Part shown: positions 35,277 through 43,909 of the stretch, piece after piece
How positions within the stretch are numbered: position 1 is the first letter of the stretch
How the letters are laid out: each line of letters starts with the position of its first letter
Origin: VXYL01 sp965203685
Lineage (GTDB): Bacteria; Pseudomonadota; Gammaproteobacteria; Pseudomonadales; Azotimanducaceae
Direction: 5' to 3'
Assembly (NCBI GenBank): GCA_965203685.1
Contig: OZ241908.1
Span: 1,612,001 to 1,676,000 of the forward strand
Length of the DNA stretch: 64,000 nucleotides
Program-made: the position numbers and the translations under genes
The notes under the pieces: model-generated
Told to the model about the DNA's origin: nothing
Seen by the model: the letters and a program-made list of their open reading frames with translations, nothing else
Databases searched by the model: none

Positions 35277-35696
35277 GCGGGTCGGTTCCTCGTCGATCCG
35301 CCCCCCGGAGGGGAGGCGACGGGCCGCACGCCGGCGCGCTCCGCCGGGCGCCGGGTCAACGGGGCCGCGGTCGCAGGCCGCGGGCCGCCGCCGTGGCGGC
35401 GGCGTTGCCCTTGACGCGGTCCCGGCGGGACGCGCGAGGGTCGAGCGGCAAGCGCCCCGCTCGGTCGCGTGCGAGCCGGGCGTGCTGCGCGGGAGCCGTC
35501 GGCGACCGCTTCAAGGACGCGCCGGTGCTCCGGACGGGACGCCTCGCCGAGCGGCAGGCGGGGTTCTCCGACGCCGCGCGAGCGTTTAGACTCCTGGGTC
35601 TCCGGCGCACCCCTGCGGGGCCGCCACACCGGCCGTGCGGGGCCGTCCGGGCTCCCGCGGCCCATGCCGGACGGATTGCGGGTCGGGGAGGACGAC
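35277..35696. other. Leader region of the helicase gene
   Basis: Contains Family 2 copy 7 and otherwise no supported gene. Confidence 0.5.
35355..35415 (-). promoter_or_regulatory. Family 2 three-way-junction element, copy 7
   Basis: GTCAA-C-GGG pairs with CCC-TTGAC with one bulged base. The inner hairpins are long GC-rich stems including GCCGCCGCC/GGCGGCGGC. It lies 79 nt upstream of the helicase start codon. Confidence 0.7.
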
Positions 35697-36141
35697 ATGA
35701 CCGAAGACGATGCGCGCCGGCGCGCCTCGACAAGCCGGTGGCGGAGATGGCGTGGACCGTCGGCGATGCGCTGGGCGGTGTCCGCGCGCATGGCCGGGCT
35801 GTTCCGCGCCGAAGTTCCCGCGGCGTTCGGCGAGTCGGTCGACGCCGTGGCGTCGTGCGAGCTGCGGTCCGGCAACGCGCAGTCGCGGTCGAAGCGGCGC
35901 TCGGCGAGCTGGTCGTGCCGGACTTCGAGGCGCTCGGCGGCGACCGCAGGAGGCCCCCTTCGAGACCGCCCTGGCGGGTGCCCTCGGCGCGGTTGGCGAA
36001 CTCCCGGCCGTCGACGTCGTTGTCCTCGACCGCAGCGACGTCCCGGACGACCGCGTGCGCGTGACCGTGGGCGAGCGGGTGTGGCGCATCGGCGAACCGC
36101 CGCGAGGCGGGGTGACGCTCGCCGGACCGGTACGCGGATGA
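35697..36141 (+). pseudogene. Multiply frameshifted gene
   Basis: ATG 35697 (GAGGACGAC upstream) gives MTEDDARRRA, and coding-like pieces then alternate among the three frames: GLFRAEVPAAFGESVDAVAS, VEAALGELVVPDFEALGGD and finally VDVVVLDRSDVPDDRVRV with a stop at 36141. The order is collinear, so it is one gene with about four indels. The last piece resembles the end of small nucleotidyltransferase (MNT) domains, but the match is short. Confidence 0.5.
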
Positions 36142-36175
36142 CGCCCGCCGGGGAATGCCACACGGAGGCAGGACG

Positions 36176-37762
36176 ATGTGGAAGCGGCTGATGGGGCCGC
36201 TGTGTGTAGCGGTGGCCGGTCCGGCGTGGGCCGTGGACCTCGACGACGACGACGCCGTGCCGCTGTACTTCGCGGCGGAGAGCGTCTCCGCCGAGGCGGC
36301 GACGGTGGCCGGAGAGGGCGAGGAACGGGTCACCTACTACCACCTCGAGACGCCGCCGGAGGCGGCCGAGCTGCGCACCGTGAGCGGCGCCGCGCTCGAC
36401 GTGTCGAGGCGCTGGTACGTGCGCGCCGACCTCGACGGCATGGTGTTCAGCGCGACGCCGGAACTCGCGACGCGCGGCGGCGGTCCCGGCAGCGGCTTCG
36501 CGAGCGGCCCGGGCGACGTCGCCCACGGCGGCGCCGGGAGGTCGTTCGCCGTCTACGGGCTGCCGATCGGCGACTACGCGGCCGGGTTGACGTACGCGCT
36601 CGCCATCGCCGACGCGCTTGCCGTGCCGGCGGGCGAAGGCCGCTACGCGGCATCGCTCGAGCTCTACGACAGCCTCGCGGGGGCGCTCAGCCGGCACCGG
36701 CCCCGGTCGCCGGACGTGTTCGGCGGCGAGAGGACTCTGGTGGCGATGGTGCCCGGCGTCTCGATCGAGATCGCGAGCGGACTCGGCATCGCCGACGTGG
36801 CGGCGGGCTTCACGGCCTTCGTGCCGGAGTCGGCCTCGGGCACCTCGACCGACCCGGACAACCCCTCCGCGCCGGCCGTGCTCGGCCGGATCGCGGTGGC
36901 GCACAGGGTCGCGACGGAGGACGGGCAGACGGTGCACGCGGCGCGCGGGGGACGCCCGCTCGCGGCGGCGGACGTCATCGGAACCGTCACGGCGACGATC
37001 GAAGGCGACATGGCGTTCGGAACGTTCGACCTGCGCACCGGCACCGCGACGGACCGCTGCAGGGCGACCTCGCCCGCGCGCGAGGACGCGCCGCCCGGCG
37101 GGGTGGTCGCGCTGCTGCCGCCGCCCGGCGAGGACGCCGTGACCGCGCGGGGCACCGCCGAGGTCGCGCACGCGGACGAGGCGTTCGGGACGCGGCATCT
37201 GTGCGTGTGGCTCGCGGCGGACCGGCCGCGGATACCGGTCGCCGTCTACCGGGCGACGGTCGTCGTGGATCCGCCGGGTGCCGGCGCGCAGACCGCCGCG
37301 AGCGGCGAGGTGGGCGCGATCAAGCGCGCGGGGGCGCGCGTCGAAGTCGCGTACCTGACGATCGCCCCGGGCTACGCGCAGTCGATCGTGATCGCCAACC
37401 GGAGCGCGATCACGGCGCGGTTCGCGTTCGACGAGTTCTACGCCGGTCCCGGCGTCGTGGTCGAGCCGATGCCGCCGGCGGCGGGGCTGCGCGCGGTTGC
37501 CCCGCACTCGCTGCTGGTGCTGCCCGTGGCGGAGACGTTGCGGATCGACGGCCCGCCCGCCGCGGGCGCCCCGCCGTCGGTGGCCGCGACCCTGGTGTTC
37601 ATCGCCGCCGCGGATGCGCTCGACGTGACCACGGTGACGAGGAACGCCGCCGACGGCAGCACGGACACCGTGGTCTACCGGGCCGAGTCGGCCGTGGAGC
37701 CGGCGGAGAGCCCGGCGGCGACGGGCGAAACGCCGCGCCGGCCGCCGGGCCGTGCCCGGTGA
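36176..37762 (+). CDS. Secreted protein of unknown function
   Basis: A 528-residue protein. ATG 36176 has CACGGAGGCAGG upstream. Residues 1-18 are a signal peptide (MWKRLMGPLCVAVAGPAWA). The mature part is rich in beta-type segments and ends in a proline-rich tail. A segment near residue 390-440 (GYAQSIVIANRSAITARFAF) looks like an immunoglobulin-like or adhesin fold. Similar construction to the gene at 37900, next in the same direction, suggests a surface or exported pair. No family recognised. Confidence 0.75.
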   Translation: MWKRLMGPLCVAVAGPAWAVDLDDDDAVPLYFAAESVSAEAATVAGEGEERVTYYHLETPPEAAELRTVSGAALDVSRRWYVRADLDGMVFSATPELATRGGGPGSGFASGPGDVAHGGAGRSFAVYGLPIGDYAAGLTYALAIADALAVPAGEGRYAASLELYDSLAGALSRHRPRSPDVFGGERTLVAMVPGVSIEIASGLGIADVAAGFTAFVPESASGTSTDPDNPSAPAVLGRIAVAHRVATEDGQTVHAARGGRPLAAADVIGTVTATIEGDMAFGTFDLRTGTATDRCRATSPAREDAPPGGVVALLPPPGEDAVTARGTAEVAHADEAFGTRHLCVWLAADRPRIPVAVYRATVVVDPPGAGAQTAASGEVGAIKRAGARVEVAYLTIAPGYAQSIVIANRSAITARFAFDEFYAGPGVVVEPMPPAAGLRAVAPHSLLVLPVAETLRIDGPPAAGAPPSVAATLVFIAAADALDVTTVTRNAADGSTDTVVYRAESAVEPAESPAATGETPRRPPGRAR

Positions 37763-37899
37763 CCGGTGCGGACGTCCGCCGCGGCGCGGCGTCGTTCGCT
37801 CGACGTCGGTGGCGACAGGGGCCGCGGCGCGGCCGGGCTCGGGACGCCGCCGGGACGGGACGGACGGGGAACCGGCGGGCCGCCCGGGTGGAGGCCCGC

Positions 37900-39531
37900 G
37901 TGCCGCCGGCGCCGGCAACGAACGCGCGACCAGGTCGCGACGGGACGCGAACGGCAGGCCGATGCGAGCCGCAAGCGGTTCGGCGCCGTCCGCGTGCGCG
38001 GACCGGCAGGGCGTGCGGCATCGCCGCCGCGGCGAGAGCCGTCCTGGTGGCGGGGGCCGTCGTGGCGCCCTGCGGCGCCGCTGCGCAGCAGTTCAGCGTG
38101 AGCAGCGAGCCGGTCGTGGTCGCCGACGAACTGTTCGGCGCCGAGGTCCGCCTCGACTTCGACGACGCCGAAGGGTTCCGGCCGGTCGTCGCGCTCGACC
38201 TCGACGGCGCGCGCACGCTCGTCCCCGGCACCGCCGTCACCATCGGCTTCCATCTGTCGAACGCCCGGTTCGCGCGCCACGTGTCGTTCACCGATCTCGC
38301 ATGGGTCGCCGTCGTCCCGAGCGGCGCCGCGGTGGCCCGCCGACCCGTCGGGGACGAAGTCACGGTCGCCAAGAGCGGGGGCCGCCGAAACGGCCGGTCG
38401 GTCTGGTTCACCGTCGAGGTCGCCGCCGTCGTCGGCCGTCTGCGCGACCTGTACTTCGCCGACGGCGCGTGGCACGGTGCCCAGCGCGGCATCGACTTCC
38501 GGCTTCCCGACCTCGTCGTCCACGGACTCGGGCGCATGCCGCTCGAACCCGCGCCGGTCGAGGCGCTGGCGCGCGTCACCGTCGAGCAGGAACGCGGCAC
38601 CGGGATCGCCGAGGCGGTGTCCAATCCGCTCTGCGGCCGGGGGCCGGGCCATCCCGGGATGCGCGAAGGCTGCACCGTGGTCCGCGCGGAAAGCGCCATC
38701 GCGGCGCTGGTCAGCACTCCCGGCGCCGGCGCGGCCATCTCGCCGGACGCCGGCACCCGGCACCTGCTCGTCGGCGCGGACGGCGAGCCGCTCGCGGCGC
38801 AGGAGACCCTCCTCGCCGAACTCCGGCTCGCGTTCGCCCGCGCGCGGCCTGTCCGCGACGCCGACGGCACGGTGCTCGACGACTTCGAGCACTCTCTCTC
38901 GGGGGAGCTCGTGGTGGCGGTGGCCTCCGAGCACTTCCGGCCCGGCGACACGGTCTACGCGGACCTCGACGGCGACGGCAGGGCCGACGCCGACGAGACG
39001 TTCGCCCTCGACGGCCGCGAGGCGGTCTACGCGGCCCCGCTGACCACCGAGCCGTTTGCGGTCCTGTACGTGCCGAACGGCAGCGATCCCCTGCGACACG
39101 GGGCGTCCTTCGCCACCTCGGCCCGCATCGCCTTCCGCCGTGCCGGGAACCGCGAGGTCGGCATCGAGCCGACGACGCTCGCCCTGCGCCTTCGCGGCAT
39201 CGCCCGCGGCGGCGCGAAGGCGTACGCGATCGCACCGCCGACCTCGACGGACACGACGAACCTGCGGGCGACGTGCGAGTCGTCCGCAGCCGACTGCCGC
39301 GTGTTCCTGCAGTGCCGCGACCGGGACGGCGTGGAGATGTTCGGCAACGCCGGCACGGTCGCGCCGGGCGGCACTGCGCGCTGGAACCAGGCCGAGATCG
39401 CCGCCGTCCTCGGCGAGGCGTGGACCGGCCGCCTGTCCTGCGAGGTGCTCTCCGACGGCCCCGTGAGCGTCCAGGTGCTGACCCGGGCCTCGGGCGTCCT
39501 GGCGAACAACACGCCGGTGTCGACCCAGTAG
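37900..39531 (+). CDS. Secreted protein with long pre-signal region
   Basis: A 543-residue protein. GTG 37900 is chosen because GGAGG lies 5 nt upstream. The signal core is AAAARAVLVAGAVVAPCGAA at about residues 40-58, so the n-region is unusually long. The mature protein begins QQFSVSSEPVVVADELFGAE and contains GDTVYADLDGDGRADADETF, a calcium-binding-like DxDGDGxAD loop. The C-terminus (FNLR-like, GNAGTVAPGGTARWNQAEI, ending GVLANNTPVSTQ) looks like a cell-surface or adhesion domain. Function unknown. Confidence 0.7.
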   Translation: MPPAPATNARPGRDGTRTAGRCEPQAVRRRPRARTGRACGIAAAARAVLVAGAVVAPCGAAAQQFSVSSEPVVVADELFGAEVRLDFDDAEGFRPVVALDLDGARTLVPGTAVTIGFHLSNARFARHVSFTDLAWVAVVPSGAAVARRPVGDEVTVAKSGGRRNGRSVWFTVEVAAVVGRLRDLYFADGAWHGAQRGIDFRLPDLVVHGLGRMPLEPAPVEALARVTVEQERGTGIAEAVSNPLCGRGPGHPGMREGCTVVRAESAIAALVSTPGAGAAISPDAGTRHLLVGADGEPLAAQETLLAELRLAFARARPVRDADGTVLDDFEHSLSGELVVAVASEHFRPGDTVYADLDGDGRADADETFALDGREAVYAAPLTTEPFAVLYVPNGSDPLRHGASFATSARIAFRRAGNREVGIEPTTLALRLRGIARGGAKAYAIAPPTSTDTTNLRATCESSAADCRVFLQCRDRDGVEMFGNAGTVAPGGTARWNQAEIAAVLGEAWTGRLSCEVLSDGPVSVQVLTRASGVLANNTPVSTQ

Positions 39532-39544
39532 GTCGCGGGGCCGC

Positions 39545-39628
39545 GTGCCGGAATCCGGAGAGGCCGGTCGCGAGACGGGCGGCGGTCGACCCGGGCGCGC
39601 CGGTCGGGAGGGAGCGCTTGACCGGCAC
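39545..39628. other. Possible degenerate Family 2 element
   Basis: GTGCCGG and CCGGCAC bracket an 84-nt GC-rich stretch ending TTGACCGGCAC as in copy 3, but CAAGG is missing in the left arm. It precedes a decayed gene. Confidence 0.3.
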
Positions 39629-40795
39629 GCCGCCGCCCGCCATGGTCGGTGCGACCTCTCCGCGAGGGGTGGCGACCCTGACGAGCGGCGCGGACTCTCT
39701 GGCGTGCCGGGCGCAAGCGCTCGGCGTGTCGTGGACGTTCGCGCTCACCGTTCCGCAACTGCCGGAGCCGCTGTGCCACGTGGTCGGCAACGCCTACCTG
39801 CTGTGTCGGATCGCCGACACGATCGAGGACGAACCCGCCCCGCCCGCGGCGCGCAAGGCCGTCCACCTGGAACGGTTCGTCGGCGTCGTCAAGGGCGCGT
39901 CGTCGGCGCGCGAGTTCGGCCGCGACCTCCAGCCGCTGCTGTCGGACGCTAAGATCGAGGCCGAGCGGGACCTGGTGGCGAACGTCGACGCCGCCGTCGG
40001 CATCACGCGTGGATTGCGGCGCGCGCAGCGCGATCCGATCGGGCGCTGCATCGGCGTCATGGCCTCGGGGATGGCGGAGTTCCAGGCGACGATGACGCCG
40101 CGGGGGCCCGCGCACATGCGCGACCTGGACCGGTCCTGCGACTGCGTGGCGGGCGTCGTCGGCGAGACGCTGACGGAGCTGGTCTGCGACCACTGCCGGG
40201 GCGTTGGGAGTCGGCGGGACCGGTTGCTCGAGCTGTCGCCGCGTTTCGGGCAGGGCTGCGGATGGTGGACATCCTCAGGGACTTCCGGGTGGACCGGGAA
40301 CGGGGCGCCTGCTGGCTGCCGAGGGACGTCTTCGCCGACGTCGGCGCCGATCTTTCGTCTCTCGTTCAGGGAGGGCCAGGCCGGAGGCAGGTCCGCCGTC
40401 GCCATGGCTGCGGCTGATCCGCGTGGCCGCGGGCAACCTGGCGGGCGCATTCCGGTACACGATGCTGGTTCCGGGCACGGAGACCGGCATGCGCCGGTTC
40501 CTGCCGTGGTCGCTCGGCATGGCGGTGCGGACGCTGCAGCGGCTCGCGGAGAACCGGCGTCGGCGGACGGGAGCGGGTCAGGATCTCGCGCAACGAGGTG
40601 CGCGCCATCGTCATGGCGACGAGCGCCCTCGTGCGCCGGGACGGCGGGTTGCGGTGGATGTTCGACCGCGCCGGGGAGCGGATCTCGCGGACGTGCCGCG
40701 GGACGTGGGCCCCGTTCGGCTTCGGGTCGGGGCGGCGATCGATGCGGCCGCCGCCCGGCGACTGCGGCCGCGGACCGGCGTGGTGCGCGGACACG
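39618..40795 (+). pseudogene. Decayed squalene/phytoene synthase
   Basis: Starts at TTG 39618 (GGAGGGAGC upstream) or ATG 39642. The first frame matches the squalene/phytoene synthase family: LCHVVGNAYLLCRIADTIED contains the first Asp motif, then MASGMAEFQ and CVAGVVGETLTEL. From about 40250 the family continues in a second frame (GLRMV,DILRDFRVDRERGACWLPRDVF), from about 40390 in a third (FRYTMLVPGTETGMRRFLPW), and then in another. At least three indels are needed, so it is a pseudogene. The intact enzyme would have joined isoprenyl diphosphates. Confidence 0.75.
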
Positions 40796-40801
40796 ACCCG
40801 G

Positions 40802-41968
40802 CTACCAGGGCCGGGAGCGGGTCGACAGGTAGTGGTCGGGCATGCGGTAGCGTTCGTCGGGCGCGTCGTACGCGGAGATGTCCAGCAACTGCGCGAAGTT
40901 GGTCGACCTGACCGCCTGCCGGCCCTGCAGCAGCCGCTGCGCTCTCTGCCTGGCCCGGAACGCGAACAGCGAGCCGGCCGTCGCCATCCTCGGGAAACCC
41001 AGCTGGTCGGCGAGTACGCGCCCGATCAGGGCCCGCGACAGGCGGTAGGCGAGCCTGACGACGTCGCGGCGCCGGCGCTCGTCGTCGATGCCGGCCGTCG
41101 ACGGAATGGCCGCGATGAGGGCGTTGGCCATCTTCGCCGCGTCCGCGCCCGGCGGCGGTTCGCAGAGGTGGGCGATGGCGAAGATCCGTCGTGCGTGCTC
41201 GCGGTCGTCGTACAGGATGCCGTTCGGCACCCCCATGATGCAGCCGGCGTAGCGCCAGACGTGCATGACGCTGGCCTGCTCGTCGTCGTCGAAGGCCGCC
41301 CCGACGCGTGCGGCATGGTCCAGCAGGCGCATGGAGAAGACCGTCGAGGCGAGTCCCAGGTGGGCGGCGCTGATCGGCGTTCCGACCTCCGCCGCGTCCC
41401 AGGCCCCGGATCCGGCAAGCAGGTGGCGCACGCGCGCGTGCACGAACCGGACGCGCGTGGACAGCTTCCATCCGTCCCCGTGCCTCTCGAGGCCGCCGGG
41501 ATAGAACACCTCCATGAGGTGGCGGTTGTTCTGCATCAGGCGGCGGCGGCCCGACTCGGGCGTGAGGACGCGGCCGGTGGTCGCGAACGACTTGGAGATC
41601 AGGGTCGAGAAGCCCTCGATGAGGACGCCGCAGACGAACGCCACGAGCATGTTGGCGGCGTTGAGGTTGAAGGCGCGGACCGCGGGCGCGTGGGCCTCGA
41701 AGTCGACCCACGCGGGCTGTCCGACCTTGTCGTCGAAGAAGTGGCGGAGCGAGCGCGGAGCGCGTCGGAGTTCCGCGGCGTCGTCCTCGATCCCGGCGCG
41801 GATGAAGCGGTTCAGCAGGCCGCCGTCGAGGTCGGCGACGTCGGCCATCACCGGATCGAGGTCCGGATCGCCCAGGCGCGTGTGGCGCACGTAGTTGGCC
41901 GCCAGTTCGGCGTCCGCGGCGCAGGCCTTGGCGTAGCCGGCGGCGTAGGCGCCGGGGGGCTGCAACAT
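40802..41968 (-). CDS. MpaB/Lcp-like DUF2236 oxygenase
   Basis: A 388-residue protein. ATG 41968 is preferred over an upstream start since the DUF2236 fold begins right after it. It has VGQPAWVDFEAHAP, LISKSFATTGRVLTPESGRR, VRFVHARVRHLL (heme-histidine region), FSMRLLDHAARVG and WRYAGCIMGVP, the order in latex-clearing protein and MpaB-type b-type heme oxygenases. Such enzymes cleave polyisoprenoid chains or related alkenes. It ends 7 nt from the decayed squalene/phytoene synthase, convergent with it. The juxtaposition hints at an isoprenoid function acquired by the element. Confidence 0.8.
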   Translation of the reverse strand: MLQPPGAYAAGYAKACAADAELAANYVRHTRLGDPDLDPVMADVADLDGGLLNRFIRAGIEDDAAELRRAPRSLRHFFDDKVGQPAWVDFEAHAPAVRAFNLNAANMLVAFVCGVLIEGFSTLISKSFATTGRVLTPESGRRRLMQNNRHLMEVFYPGGLERHGDGWKLSTRVRFVHARVRHLLAGSGAWDAAEVGTPISAAHLGLASTVFSMRLLDHAARVGAAFDDDEQASVMHVWRYAGCIMGVPNGILYDDREHARRIFAIAHLCEPPPGADAAKMANALIAAIPSTAGIDDERRRRDVVRLAYRLSRALIGRVLADQLGFPRMATAGSLFAFRARQRAQRLLQGRQAVRSTNFAQLLDISAYDAPDERYRMPDHYLSTRSRPW

Positions 41969-42084
41969 GCTCGGCTCGTTCCTTGGCGGCGTCCGCCGAA
42001 CTGTAGAGGCAGGTCGGTGGCCGATCAAGGCCGCGTGCGTGCGCTGTGCCGTGGGCGTGGCAGGGGGCGCGGCGCTTTGCTAGG

Positions 42085-42114
42085 CTCGAACCGTTCGGCA
42101 GCGGGGGACGTCCG
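42085..42114 (+). promoter_or_regulatory. Promoter of secreted-protein pair
   Basis: TAGGCT lies within TTTGCTAGGCTCGAA about 30 nt upstream of ATG 42115. GTGGCA is 18 nt before it as a weak -35. No GTCC hairpin follows. Confidence 0.35.
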
Positions 42115-42660
42115 ATGAGGATCTTGACTGTTGCGGGGGTATCGGCGGTCGTCCTTGCGGCGGGCGTGCAGGCGCGCGGCTGGGAGGCGATGGCCGTCGG
42201 GGAGGAGGACAAGAGCGGCGGCTGGGACATCGTGGAGGTGTCCGACGGGGATGTGGACACGGTCGTCTACCACAGGACGAGGACGACCGTGGAGCGGGTC
42301 GTAGTGCAGCGGCCGAGTTCGCTGGGCGGGAGATTGTCGCCGCAGTACGCGCTCGCCATCGCGATGGACACGGGGATGCCCCAGGCCTCGGCCTGCGGGG
42401 CGAACAACATCGTGTGGATCCAGTCGGGGCAGGATCGTCTCGATGCCGTGCAGAAGACCAAGTCGGAGGCCGAGCGCCTGTTCAAGTACCTGCGCCACGA
42501 GGACTTCGCCCAGCAGCTTCTCGACCAGGCCAAGATGGCCTTGGCATCCGGGCGGGAGGTCGCCGTGGTGATCGACCGCGCGAGCTACGAGGAGTCGTCG
42601 ACGGGTTGCAGGAGGCCGGAACTCGTGCGTCTCGCCGTCCTGGAGGGGCCGCCGGAGTGA
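42115..42660 (+). CDS. Secreted protein, upstream member of pair
   Basis: A 181-residue protein starting MRILTVAGVSAVVLAAGVQA, a signal peptide. The mature part contains DIVEVSDGDVDTVVYHRTRT and NNIVWIQSGQDRLDAVQKTK. Unknown family. The stop overlaps the GTG of the next gene (GTGA), so the two are translationally coupled. Confidence 0.75.
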   Translation: MRILTVAGVSAVVLAAGVQARGWEAMAVGEEDKSGGWDIVEVSDGDVDTVVYHRTRTTVERVVVQRPSSLGGRLSPQYALAIAMDTGMPQASACGANNIVWIQSGQDRLDAVQKTKSEAERLFKYLRHEDFAQQLLDQAKMALASGREVAVVIDRASYEESSTGCRRPELVRLAVLEGPPE

Positions 42661-43571
42661 ACGCCCGATGCGCGGCCCTGGTGGTCGCGCTGGCCGCGGT
42701 CTGCGCCGACGCGGCGAAGTGCATCGTGGACGAGGATTTCCACCTCTACCCGGCGGGGCACCCCGGCTACAACAACCAGACCTACCGCCCGTTCTTCCAG
42801 GTGGCGCTGGACAGCGTCATGACGGACGAGGGCGTGGTGATCGACGAGGCGTTGGGGGAGACGTCCCCGCCGATCCACTGGACCTACGGCGGCGTCGTGC
42901 TGGAATGGCCGGCGCAGGCCGACGCCGCGGGCTACCTGATCCAGCGGCTGGATCCGCCCTACGACACGGCCGCCAACGACGCCGAGGCGGTTCTGAGCGC
43001 CGCAACGACGAGCGCCGTGCGTCCGAACTATGCGTCGTGGCGTACCGGAAGGGCCCTCTACAAGCTCCTGGAAGGGGGCGTGAAGTCGGACTGCGCGGCG
43101 GGGAATGCGCTGTGCCCGCTCGTGGACTCGTTCACTCTCGTTTGCGGCTCCGAACGCGGCGGGCTGCGCACGTCGTTCAGCGGCGTCAACGGTGTCCTGT
43201 CCGTCACGCTCGTCGGCGGCGGCGGATCCGAGCCGCAGTTGGCGGAGAGACCGTATCCGGCGGGAACGTACGCGGTCGTCAACGCCCAGGTCAACGAGAT
43301 ACTCGCCAGGCGAAGAAACGCGGATGACGGGGACGACCCCGGCGACGGCGACGATCCCGACGACGGCGACGACCCCGGCGACGGCGACGACCCCGACGAC
43401 GGCGACGACCCCGACGACGGCGACGACCCGGATTCCGGCGGCGGCGATCCGGGTGCGGGCGGCGATCCGGATGACGGCGAGACGACGGAACCGGAGGAGC
43501 CGGAGGCCGAGCCGTTCGGAGTCGAACGCCGCGCCCCGCGCGGCTGGCGGCACGCCGTCGAGCAAGGCTGA
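42657..43571 (+). CDS. Secreted Asp-Gly repeat protein
   Basis: A 304-residue protein from GTG 42657. A signal peptide (ALVVALAAVCADA) is followed by a cysteine-containing globular part, YPAGHPGYNNQTYRPFFQVA onward, and then a DDPGDGDDPDDG low-complexity tract of about 35 residues (residues about 223-258). The tail is acidic and proline-rich. The acidic repeats may bind calcium or act as a surface linker. No anchor motif is visible. Confidence 0.75.
   Translation: MNARCAALVVALAAVCADAAKCIVDEDFHLYPAGHPGYNNQTYRPFFQVALDSVMTDEGVVIDEALGETSPPIHWTYGGVVLEWPAQADAAGYLIQRLDPPYDTAANDAEAVLSAATTSAVRPNYASWRTGRALYKLLEGGVKSDCAAGNALCPLVDSFTLVCGSERGGLRTSFSGVNGVLSVTLVGGGGSEPQLAERPYPAGTYAVVNAQVNEILARRRNADDGDDPGDGDDPDDGDDPGDGDDPDDGDDPDDGDDPDSGGGDPGAGGDPDDGETTEPEEPEAEPFGVERRAPRGWRHAVEQG
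43322..43434 (+). repeat. 18-nt tandem repeat in secreted protein gene
   Basis: About six imperfect copies of an 18-nt unit (GGCGACGACCCCGACGAC) keep the frame and code GDDPDD/GDDPGD. Variation in number is expected among relatives. Confidence 0.8.
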
Positions 43572-43909
43572 CGTTGGACGAACCTGGGGCGTGGGCCTGG
43601 CAGGCGGAGGCGGTCGTCGCGCCGGCCGCGCGGAGTGCGGGCGGGTCGCGGCAATTTCGGCGAGGCGGGTCGACGTCGCCATGGGCTTGGCTGTGCGGTC
43701 AGCAGGTGGACGAGACGCCGGTGGAGCGGTGGTCGTTTGTCGGATCCACGCGGCCACGGGACCGGTGGGCGGTGCGGGCGCCGCGGGGGTGTGCGGACGG
43801 CGCGGGCCGTCCCTGGCCGCGCCGGCTGTCCGCGGAAACCGGCGCGTCCGTGCGCCGGGGAAGGCGCCGCCGGGACCGTCCCTGGCCGCCGGCGGCGCGG
43901 GTCGAGCGC
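43572..43909. other. Intergenic region between convergent genes
   Basis: No gene or clear hairpin terminator identified. Confidence 0.4.

Noticed and set aside
30858..35414. Very long + strand frame opposite the helicase gene
   Set aside because: It is the GC-rich shadow of the 1470-residue helicase gene; its translation has no recognisable motifs and no start signal.
43322..43434. Tandem repeat considered as a CRISPR array
   Set aside because: The units are 18 nt, contiguous without spacers and in frame with a secreted protein.
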